A stretch of 48,208 nt of DNA from Candidatus Omnitrophota bacterium (lineage in GTDB: Bacteria > Omnitrophota > Gorgyraeia > Zapsychrales > Zapsychraceae), in the NCBI GenBank assembly GCA_016931055.1, contig JAFGFL010000049.1:1-48208 (forward strand), in the 5' to 3' direction. Below, one piece after another: positions 12,201 through 24,200 of this stretch. The translations under genes were made by a program, and so were the position numbers. Within the stretch, counting starts at the first letter, position 1, and the number at the start of each line of letters is the position of its first letter. A model generated the notes under the pieces. That model saw only the letters and a program-made list of their open reading frames with translations, did no database searches and had not been told where the DNA came from.

Positions 12201-15200
12201 GCGTGATTTTAACGCGGCCTTGATTTTGAACCAGGAATTTATCCTTGGCCTGCAGACTTACGTGCTTTCGTCGTTGGTCTCGAAAAAGGACGGAGTCCTG
12301 ATCGCGCTGGACGGCCCCCATGTTTACCAGCCGGACTTTTCATATCTGGCACTCGATCCTGAAGTGAGGAAACTCGTAGACACGGCGGTGTTGGATCGCC
12401 GAAAGAAGGACATTGAAAACTGGCTGGCGAAGGCGGGCTTTGGGGATTTCGCATCAGAAATATCAGAGGATTTTATTGGCCCTGCCGGGCAGCCGTTTAG
12501 AATGATCGCCGTTTTTGCCAAACGGCTCAGCCGGATGAGAACGACAAACTTGCGGCTTGTCCCGCCCAGGTCGCCGTCTGCCAGCTCGCCGGTGAAAAAA
12601 ACGGCGGATAGCGTAAAGCGCATAACGAATGGTATTCAAACCGGCTTGGGCGGCTGGGTTGCAGACAATTCCCATTATTTTAGTCTTTTCAGAAAAAGTC
12701 CCGCGGATATTATTGGAATGCTGCGGAAAGATTTTAACGACAGCAAATGTTGGTCTCCTGAAACCAGAAAGTCAGCTTTTCCGGCCAGAGCTGCTTCGAG
12801 GAATTTGTTATCGCTGGGGTCTTCTTTGATGATGTTCAGGGTTTGCGAAGGTCTCACCAGTATAGACTGGTGTTTGAGGACTTCTGTGAGCTTTCCCGCG
12901 GTTTCTTTGACGATAATACCATTGAATTTGGGCCGGTTCATGACGCCGATAAACTCTTCCAAGGCCTTCGGCGAAACGATTAACTCAAATTTTTTGTTGA
13001 TTAGTTTGTTGATTAATCTTTTGCAGGTCGTCGAAGTCTTTAAGATGCCTGAAACAAAAATGTTGGTATCAACGACTGCTCTCAGCATTCTTTTCTCTGC
13101 GGTAGGCGGTTATTTCTTCATCAACGGTGCTTTGCGATACGGGGAATTTCTTGAGGCGTTTATCGATATCCTTAAGAATGGACTTCCATCGAAGCTTGAG
13201 CGTTTGGGCTTCAAGCCTGTCGATGATACGCAGTTTATTGCGGATGGGAAGGCTGTCGACGAGTTTCTCAATTTGTTCCGGAGTCAAATCAACGCTGCTT
13301 TTAATCATGACATGAATCTCCTTCTGGCGTTTTCTATCCGCAATGTAGCATTACCACGGCTTCCTGTCAATAACAGCTTTTTACAAATGCAGTCAAGCAC
13401 AGGTTCTTCAAACTCGCCAGTATCAGAAGCGTTGCCAATCGCCATGGTCCCAAGAACACAGAGGGCGTCTTGGGACCGGCATCCGGGGACTGGGGCCTAT
13501 AATCGTTCCAGCTCGCCTCTCGTATCAAGGGATTATGTTCCGGATACTCGGGGCGAAGCCTCGCCGGTGAGAAGGAAGGATGCCGATAGAGGGCGGCTGA
13601 AAGCATTGTCTTCCTGGGCGCGCGAGCGGCTAGGCCGTCTTCTCTTCGCGCTCAGAAGCAGAAATTATTTTGTCAGGCACAGCGGAGGCAAGATACACTA
13701 CGATCTCTATTCTCCGCAGGCCAGGAAGTTCATTGATTTATTGGGAATGAAGAGCGGTGTCCGCTTCCTTGATATCGGATGCGGGGAAATGGGGCATGTG
13801 CCGCTATTTGCAGGTATGTTAAATGGAACATTTTCAGTTGGCTTGGACAGGAATTTAACTTATTTACAGTCAGCCAAAATGATGGCAGGCAAGTATCCGG
13901 TGTCCTTTATCGGCGGCGATGCCCTGTCCCTGCCATTTAGAGACCGCTCCTTCAACCGCATTGTCTTCAGTAAACTGGACGATGTTCTTTGCGAGACCCG
14001 TGGAAAGATTGGATTGCGACAGGCCGTTGGGGAGATATTAAGGGTGGCCGCGGCCGATGGCTTGATCCTTGTTAATCATAATTACTCGGCATCTACGATT
14101 GTTCCCTTGTTCGAGACAGAAGCGCGGCACCGGAGGATCAATCTCAGGACCCATTCAAAGGAACGCGTCCTTCTGGTCACCCTGAGCTCGCCGGTTGAAA
14201 ATAAGATAAGGATAGCGATTTGGATCAGGAAGGTGAATGGGAAAACGGAGATTGAATTTATCAGGGTTAAAGGACTGAATTCGGACGGTTGTTATGAAAT
14301 TATTAACGGGGATGATCAGGAATATATTGTGCTGCCTGAGGTTCTAATTATCACTCAATGGCCGGCTGAGAAATTTGCCTGGTTAAGGTCTGTTTTGGAT
14401 GATCCTGCGAAGATCGTCGGGATGCTCGCAGATCAGTGGCCGGAGAATCCAGGGAAGATGGCTGTTATAGACGCTTCCGGCGAAGTGTCTTATAAGCCTA
14501 AAGAAGACCTGGCGCCGATGCCTATTAAGGAGATTCGCAAGGAATTGGCTGAACGCGCAGGAAAGCTTGGGATTGAAGAGATGGAGAAGCTGTGGAGTTT
14601 TGAAGAGGTAGGAGCCGCAAAAAGCATTATTGAAATTTTGGAGAAAATTATGCCGGCGGGACAGGCTGCGAAGATGAGCAATGGAGAAGCCCTTCATGCC
14701 GTTTGTGCTGCCATCCGGTTCTGGATGCAGCCCGCGTGGGGCAAACTCGCGGAGCTTGAGAAAAGTTTATCAAAACTTGATTTGTCCGGCGTGCCGCAAT
14801 CGCAGCGCGATCAGTGGATGCAGTCCTTAAAGTATCGATTGCCAAACGGCAACGCTTCATCGCCGATGAAAGAAGCAGCGTATAGTGTAAAGCGTATAGC
14901 AGATAGTGGCCAAACCGGCCTGCGCGGCCGGTTTGGGGTTTCCAGCTCGCCCCTCGCATCTGTAAGTTTATCGGTGGTTTCAGCGGTTAGCGGTCAGCGA
15001 ATAGCGTTTAGTTCAGTTAACTCGATCTATACGCTAAACGCTATACGCTGTACGCTGAATAAGATCAGCTCGCCGTTGCGCATTAAAATTATCACCAACA
15101 AAACCAGAACCTTGGAAGAAGAATCATGCAATTTGTTCTGGGACCGGACGAATGCAGACCTGCTCAGTACGCTCAGCCTTCATGATGAAGCGAGCAGGGC

Positions 15201-18200
15201 GGTCTTCGCCGACCCTAAGGCGTCTTTCCATTATAAAGAAATTGTTTCGTTGATCCCGGAACTCCGGGCCAAAGACCAAAGAAATGCCTTAACGCAGGAC
15301 GATTGGTTTGATTTCTATGGTGCCTTGCTGTTATTCCGCATGAAGCTGCATGACACCATCCTGCGGGTGGCCGAATGGGAAGAATTCTTCGCCCAAATCA
15401 TTTTAGGGGAATTTCAGGACCTTTACCGGACTTCACCCGATTTTAACGATGATTACGATCAATCGGGCTGCCTTATCCAGGTACATTCCGCCATCCTTCG
15501 CAGTTATTACATCTACCGTAATTATGACTCGTGGGCTGGGTTAAAAGAGGCCGATGAATATTTCCAATATCTTTTCCGGAGCATCAAAAACGGGCTCAAC
15601 CTGTTAAATATCACGCAGTCACCGCCGTCCTCCCGTTTGATCCCCGGCCTATTAGGGATCGATGCGGTCCTGGCCCATGCCATGCAGGATATTGCTATTT
15701 ATAGGGAGATAACAAATAACTCTTGTCAAAAATATGGAAAACCATTCTCGAATTTTAATCGCGGGAAAACAGTTTCCTCACCGATAGACAAAAAGTCGCC
15801 GTTTTGGAAGAAATCAGGCGCAAACGGCAAGGTCATTTCATTTGTTCCGCGCCTGTCGGCAAGCGAGTCATTGGATGAGCGGCGCCGCATTATGGAGCGG
15901 TTGGAGGCATTGGATAAAGTTTGGCTGGCGCTGGACCTTGCCGGGCGCGTCGCGTTCTTCAATAATCTGGTCTGGATTAATGAGAGGTCAATCGTGGAGC
16001 AATGGCTTGAATTTGTTTTTACCGAATACAGATCCGACTTCCAGAAGATTCGTTCGCAAGTGTTTGAAGCCTACCGTAATGATGGCTCGGGCCGCTGTCG
16101 GGTGATACTACAGGTCATTTTATCGAGATACACTCTCAATCGGATCAATGATCTCGTTAGGAGAACCCAAAGAAGGATGAATCAAATCCCTGGAAGCGAA
16201 CCTGATCGGCCTGTCGACCAAATCATACGGGGAGACTTGATTATGGCAAAAACGGCGATCCAGGCCCGTAATGCCTTGGAAAGCAACGCGGAAGGGATGC
16301 AGGATCGGGACAAGATTCTCAACACCCTCGCGCATGCCGCTGACGCCCACAGGAATTATTCCGGAGGGCAGGACATCTTTAAGGCTGCCGCGTCCATCGT
16401 GAAGCTTCTTCTGGATATTGAAACAGCCAGATCAAATTATAAATTCAAGAAAAGATATTCCCGTCGCAGTGTTCAGGTCCGGAAAAGCGAAATAAATATT
16501 CAAAATGCCCTTAAGGTTGTTTCAAAATGGGCTCCCAAGACAGAGGAATTGACCGTCGAATGGCTCTATCTGTCAGGGTGGCGCATCCTTCTTTTGTTAT
16601 GCAGCGCGAAGCTTCTGGCCTTGGAACAAGACGGGCGGGCGGAAACTTATTTGCAGGATGCCTTGGCCGCGCGCAATCAAATTGATGACGGGCTCTTTAA
16701 GATGCAGAAAGAGAAAGGCGCCTTCCCGGTTCCGCCGGAAGGCGGGGTTACCAGCTCGCCGGTTAAGCGGCATGGGGCATCACCCAAAAGAATTTCATCG
16801 CGATTTATCGACCGGGCAAACAGGGAAATGCAATATGCCGACGAAATTCTTCAGGAAACAGGAGGCCCCGGTATTGCCGGATTAGGAAGCGCACGGGTCG
16901 AGTCCCCATTTGGCACTGAGTTGGTTAAGGCCTTGGTCCGGCGTGCCAACGATCCTTCCTTGCCAAGCTATGTGCGTCAGTATTTGAAGGTCTATATCAC
17001 GGGCGGAGGGCCGGGGACGATGAGATCGTTTAACCGGGGAGCCTGGGAAGCCAAGGCGGCATCCGTCGGGTTAGCGATTGAACTGGAACACGAACAGAGT
17101 GCGAATGAATATATTAGGTTCGAGAGGAAATTCAAATATTTCTTCACGCGGCTTGTCACGTTCGTCAAGCTTAGTGTCGCGTTTATCCATATGCCGGGCG
17201 GCTTCGGGACGGCCAATGAATTTTCTGTTTTCCTTGCGCTCAAGGACCACGGGCTGATCCACCCCGGGATCCCCATCCTGTTTGCCAACGAAAGGATGTA
17301 TAAGGTTATCGAAGAGCTGAGCCAGATGATGGAAGACTACGGGTTCTTGCGCCGGCCGGTGGGAAAACTCCTGCAGGTATTGCCGGAGGATGTTGGCCTG
17401 GTTGCCAACACGGTCGTCAATATGCTTAAAGAGATCAGGCCCGAAGAACTGATCCACCTATTCAACGGTTATGACTTAAAGGAGGGTCTTAATGAAGCCC
17501 GAAGGACGTTCCAGCGTGGACGGCCAACGGTAAGCATTGTCGGAAGCCATCTCGGTTATCAGAAAATGCCTGGTATCGAAGCAGACATTGCGGAAACGGC
17601 CAGGCGGCTGACGGTGAAAGGTTGCGATATCATCATTAACAGTGTCCACGGTTACGGCGAAGCGGTCATGGAAGGCGTGAAAAAAGCCAGAGAAGCGATA
17701 AGCCCGAAAGCGAAGAAACGCGCCACAAGGCTCATCTTTATCGGGAAATCCTGGCAGGCCAGCCGTCTTAAGGAAGTCGATGTGGCGCTGAACCTGCCGG
17801 ACTTGTTCTTGCGCAAGATCGTTGAAGAGGGTTTCAGTAATTGCGGCCTGATCGCTTTCCCCGGAGGATGGGGAACGATGGATACGATCATGGAGGCGCT
17901 GACCCTTGTCCAGACAAAGAAGATACAACCCATGAATATTATTCTTTACGACGGGAAGAATCATCTGTTTTATCAGCTGCTCGAGGAATTTTTCTTCAAG
18001 GCAAAACTTCTCAATCAGGACCGTATTTTTGTGGAAGGGGCCCGGTTTATCAGCGAACAGGATCTGCGCTTGTACCGCATGGCGGCCTCCGTTGATGGGA
18101 TTATGGAATCGTTGGGATTCGCCAGCTCGCCAATCTTAAACAAAAACGTGATTAACATTCTTCAAAAACTGACTCAAAATCACGTCTTCAACGTCCTTGT

Positions 18201-21200
18201 CCTGGGCAGTGTTGCCGTTGTGTTTATTCAGCTTGGTCTGTTCCCGAAAAAGATCATCAGCGGCGAGGCCGTCGGATTTGTCGGGGTCTGGTTAGAGGCC
18301 GTCGGGGCGACGCTCCTGAACGCGGAGGTGTTATGGAAAACGGTATTCAGTTCCCTTGTGTTCGGCACGCTGACCGATTATTTGGCGAAGCATACCAATC
18401 GGGAAAAATATTCAGCCAAGGCCTTTAACGGAGTGCTCAAATATTCTTTCCTGAAGAGCGGGGTGGTCTTTGTTTTCAATATCCTCATCGCGCCTTTCAG
18501 CGGCGCCGTCCGCGTGATCATCTCGGGGATCTTCCTCGGGTTTATCCTTATTCATATCCGCGCGAAAACATTTTACACAAGGAATCAGAAGAGAAAGGAA
18601 GAGACGCTGAAGAAAAAAGTGAGAGAGATGTATTGGCTGTCCAGGACATGGATCTTCGGCCAGAATTATATTGTCCAAATTCTCTTTCCTATCGAGCTTC
18701 GCACCGTCGCCAATGCCGTCATTTCCCAATTGCATTCCTTATATAACAGTTACGCGCTGCATGAGGTCAGGGAATCACTCATCAAAAGGGATTCCCGGGT
18801 ATCTGCTATCGAGAAATCGGCCTTTGTGCGATGGCTTGTCCCGGCGCAGGGATTTGTTCGGAAGATGGTCAAGAGACTTACCAGGAATATATTCATTAAT
18901 GGCCTTCTTGAGCAACGGTGGGAGCATTGCGCGGCCCTTATTGTCCATGGCACGATCGCGCCGTTTGTTATTGCGAAAGACGCGGTATTCAAGAGGGAAA
19001 TCGCTCAGCGGTCGTTGGTCATGGTCGTGGATGACGAAAAGAGCATGCGCAAGAAGACCATCCGGCACTTAAAAAGGCATGGCTATAAAATTATTGATGC
19101 ACAGGATGGCCTGGACGCGCTTGAGAAAATAGACAGGTTCGGCGGCCCGCGGAATTTTATCCTCGTGGTTACGGATAGTTGCATGTCCCATATGAGCGGG
19201 ATTGAGTTGATTGAGAAACTGCACAATGAAGATCCGGGATTAGCGGCGATGCTGGTCAGTCAAGGGATCGATGAAGAACGCATTAAAGGCCTGAATCAAA
19301 TACTCAAGGTTGAGACAGGCAGAGATATCTCTGTCATGAATAAAAAGGATTTCTCCTATCAGACGGTTGAACACATCTTGGGACGTTCACGACGGGCTTG
19401 GGGCAAAACGGCCGCCAGTTCGCCGATACGACCGACATCGCACTCCCGGAGTGTGGCCGGAGTTTCAGGCGATATTATTTTAAATACCGGGAAAGCGCTT
19501 ACTTCTTCCTCGCCGGCAGGGACGGAAAAAGGGTTTGATGCCTCAAAGAGAAAATTTGTTAAAAATCTGGTTTCGGCATTTGCCCTCCTGGCGGCCGGCG
19601 CGGCGGCCGAAGTGACGTATTTTTACAAGAGGATCAAAAAGCCTCTTGGGTTCACAACCGATCTTCGAAAAGGGAGGCGCCTGACATTTGGGTACGACGC
19701 CCAAAAACGCGAAAGGATAAACGCCCACATAAGCCTAACATCGAATGACCGGCTTGAAGAATACATTACGGCCAAAGGCAGGTTATTCTTAAAGGTGAAA
19801 TCCCTGGGGAGCGCGTTTGGCGTGATAACGGTCATCATCAGGGATAAAGAATTCAGGGGGGGCATTTCCGCAGTTCCGTTTAGAAGCGGGACAAAAGACA
19901 AAACGGCATCTTTTGAGATCCCCTTGTTGCCATTATTGCCGTTAGCCGAAGCGCTGGATTCCAACTCTGTGATTCGCATCGGATTTACGCCTCTTCTGGA
20001 ATATGAGCCGGCCGGCGCGCTGTTTGAGATCATGGAATTAACGCTCATGTCGCCGGAATGCCCGACTTTGCGGGACACGCCGGCGCCTCAAAACCGCTTA
20101 ATTGTGTCTTTGCCATCAGCTTGCCGGGAATTTTTAAGGACAGCGGTTTTCCGTAACGCATCAAGCTCGCCGGTGGTTTTGTTCGATGAGAACGGCCTGG
20201 CACTCAATGAGGAAGGAAGGACAGAGGCCATACAACATTACCAGGATGCGCTTAATTTGGCCGTTGATTGGGGGAGAAATAACGGCTTGATCAGGATTGA
20301 GATGATGAGGATCTACGGAAGTTTTGGTTCGATGCCGGTGAGGTTCCCGCGGTTAGGAGTGTATCAAAATAAAAGTTTATCAGAAGCACAAGAACTTGCT
20401 CAGCAGAAGCTGGGGCCATCAGACCTGGATATCGCTGTCTATGTTCCGGGCAATGACAATTCTGAAGAATTCCAGCTGACCTTTGAGCGGATCATTGCAG
20501 CCATGACCAAAGAAATATACCAGAAATACGGAGTGGTCATCGAAATTTGGGAGAGACATATTCCTAAGATGAGTTGCTTAGAGGCCGCCGAAGTCGATGG
20601 TAATAATTTGGTGAAGTACTATGCGGAATTAACCGCGCACGAAAAAACCTCATTTACCTCATCGCCCGCTGAAATCCCCGCCAGCTCGCCGGCCGATTCG
20701 CTAGCGAACAAGAGAGTCAGCGAATTGGTCCCGAGCGCCGTCGAATATTTAATGGGAACAAGCGAGGGATACGAATCACACTCCCGGGGTGTGATCGGGG
20801 TTTCAGGCGATTTAATTTTAAACACCGCGAAAGCGCTTGCCGCATCCTCACCGATAAAAGAAGTTAAAACAAAGATCCCGCTTAAATTCGGCAGGCGCGA
20901 GTTTGTTTTGTCGTTCGTGGCCTTGGGCGCGGGCGCGGCGGCCCATAAGATCATAAAGGATCATACGCGGGTTGAGGCCGATATCCCGGACGAAATAAGA
21001 AAATTGATAGAAGTTTATCAGGCGAATCCAAGAACATCGGCCATTGACGATGATTTCAGGTTTACCAACATTGAAGTCAGCGAACGGATAGCCCAAGCCG
21101 AGAGATTGGCCACGGAACTTTATGAACAGCAACTTAAAGCGGGCGTATTGGATGAGTATATCAGCCATAAAGGGTCGGCGGATGAGACGGGAAATGTGTT

Positions 21201-24200
21201 TGCTTTACGGGTCGCGTTATTTTTAGTGAGCATGGCCGCCCCTGAATCTTTCCGGATATTAAAAGAAAGAAAAGCCTATATTATCTTAACCAAATACACG
21301 TCTCGGCCCAGGATTTATGGTTCAGAAAGAGGGGGATATGTCGGCATACCGGCCATAGAGCTTCCGGTATCCGATAAACGGCCTCTTCGGATTTTCCCCG
21401 CCGCCCTCGCTTTGGTCTATGAGGCGCAACAGGCGCGCGAGATCCCAAGCGGCTCAAACGCATATTTAGGGATTCTAAGGCATTATCCCGGCCATACGGT
21501 GATGAACCTGTGTTTTTCAGGAAGCCGCAGAATGGTCACGGCTTTTCTTGAAAGGTTTGGGATAAAGACAGAATTTCCATTCGAATCCTATTATCAAGGC
21601 CCTGTTGGAAAAGATATTGTCGATATTTCTGCGACAGGGGCATACATCCTAGCCGGAGGCATTATTGCGTATGTGGTAAACAGGCGGATGCATGCAAAAG
21701 AGCCATCAAGCTCGCCGGTGAATGCAAAGAGCGTGCAGATTATGCGGCAAGCGGTCAAAGAAACAAAGGAGGCATTGGTTTCGCCGAATAAAGCGGCTTT
21801 AGAAGATGCCCGGTTAAATTCCCAATATCCTCAGTGCATAGCTAAACTCAATGAAATCCAAAGGAACTTGAAAGAGGGAACGGAAAAAGAAAACGGCCCA
21901 TCTTGGCTGAGATCGGAGCTGTTAAGGGGATTGTGCGGCATCGCCCGTGATGAGCTCGGCAGGAGGATTATGGCTTTATCTGACGGACGGGCAAAAGTCC
22001 TGTTACATCGGATTGTGATGTCTGCTAAAGCAAATATTCCTGAATTGAGGGGCCGCGAGCATGGTTTCTTGATTGCTGTGTTTCCCGAGGAAAATAAATA
22101 CCTTGCGTTCTTCGGGGATCTAACGCTGGGGCAATATCTGCCGGATATGTTCCCTGAAGAATTATTAAGGGAAGGATTTGGCAGGCTTGATGCTCGGACG
22201 GCGGAACGCTACGCTTCATTTTCCGGGATTGTGGGATCCTATGAGCGTAAATCATTTGACAAGATTTTGGCGGCGGTCCCCAGCGATTTGGCTGTTTATC
22301 CGGATTATGTTTTGGAGATGTTATTCGGGAAAGTTCCGATTGTAAGCGATGAAGAACCGCGCTTTCTCCCCGAGATTAAGGGCTCAAGGAATATTATTAT
22401 AAACCCCGGAAAGGCGCTCGCCTCTTCCTCTCCGGTTGAGGACAAGAAATTCTCGATCGAGCAATATTCCAAGTTATCTGAACAAGAAAGACAAGCCCTG
22501 CGGACGGAATTCTTGAAAGCGTTTGGGCTGCCCTTGGTCGAGGAACACCTTATTCCGGATGACCCGCTTAATGTCTATCCTCTGGCAAAAGATGATAAAG
22601 TGCAACTGCTGATAGAAGCGGCGCAAGATTTGCGCAAAAGATTCCCGCGGGAAAAGATCGCAGCTTTAGGCAGGACTCCTTTGTGGATCACGGAGACAGC
22701 TGAAATGCTGGAAAAAAGAGGCAAAAACGGGCGCAACGCAAACAGGTTTGTAAACATTGCCTTCTCAGGGACGTGGCATGAAAAAAGAGCAGGCAAGCTG
22801 GTTCCAAAGCCGGATCAACCAAGAAGAGGCCAGATTTTGGCTTATAGAAAATACTTGTCCCATGACAAGATTGGCATGGATCCGGAAACCATTATCAAAC
22901 AAGAAATGCCGACCGTCCTTGTTGATATCATCAGCTCCGGAAGGTCCATAACGTCTTTCTTGAGTCTCCTGTTGAATTGGGCCGAAGAATTAGGGTTGCG
23001 CGATGCGTTGAAGGAAAAGATCATTATAGGCGTCTTGCAGGATCCTCTTTCTGAGCCGATGCCGGAATTCCTTGGATTTAATGCGGTTGTTCTGGAAGCA
23101 GATCTTGAGCTGTTGGATAATTTGGCCGATGACAGCGATATTTTTGGTGACAGTCCAGGAATGCCGTATCCGTATCAGAAATGGGCGAACGAAAAAACAG
23201 ATCCGCTTAAAGTGAAAATATCCAAAAAGACAAATCTGGCGCGCTTCAGGATCATAGATTATTTGTTTACGAATGTGCTGAAGGAAGCGGAAGCGAAAAC
23301 TGTCACGGAAGCGTCCGCCGGATCTGTAACCCCAACCAGCTCGCCTCTCGTTTCAGAGCGGGAGGTCCGGAGCATTGAACCGCATTTCGTGCCCTATCGG
23401 GATCCTGCCATGATCATTAAAGAAATAGTTGCTGTTGCCGAATCAAAAGTCAAAGTAGTTAAGATCTTTTTGCATTTTGCGGATCCTGCCTTTGAAAGGT
23501 TGATGAACTATATTAATCGGCTTTTGGGCAGGGTTGGCGGGTTGTTTGCGGCGGATCAATCACACTTTCAATCACACTTCGGGAGTGTGATTTCACACTC
23601 CCGAAGTGTGATTCAGGATGGCGGCCGCCCGGTCGGCGCGGTGGTGGTATCATCGAGTGCGGTGGCGGACTTGACGAATTATAATGATCCGGCTGTGCTC
23701 ATGTTTTTATTAAGCAAACCCGGAAAGAGGTCTTTTGTGGAAGATGTTTTGGCAAAGGCTTCGAGCCCGTTGAAGGAACAGATCTATGGAAGCCCGGATC
23801 GCTATAAGGATTTGATTGAAATCGTGGAAGGGGCCCAATCACACCCCGGGAGTGTGATCAAGGCCGTTCGTGTGCAATCACACTCCCGGGGTGTGATGGG
23901 TGTGATACCTTCGCATGACTCAACGAAGTTGCCGCTATGGCACCGGTGGGCCATCTTCGTGTTTGTGAGTTTTGCGCCGGTTTCCGAAGGACAGCCGGAA
24001 GGAAACGGAAACGAAGGAACGGCCCGCGGTAAAGGCGAGTCCAGCAAGCGCGGAAGTATGCTTCAATATGCGCGAACGAAAGGAGCTTCCAAGAATAATA
24101 TTCGCATTGATGTTGTGAGGTCCATCGATACACAAGGGTACCAGCAAGAGATTTTATCCGCGATCATCCGATATCTGCAGGCGTCAAGCAGCCGCATCAA

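Noticed and set aside
13069-13308. Antitoxin as a mere shadow ORF because it is in register with the + codons
   Set aside because: I kept it as real: it has an AAGGAG site, a promoter, and the classic overlap with a clear PIN toxin.
14910-14936. Strong GC-rich hairpin as a transcription terminator
   Set aside because: No T-run follows on either strand, and it lies in the open frame between two linkers.
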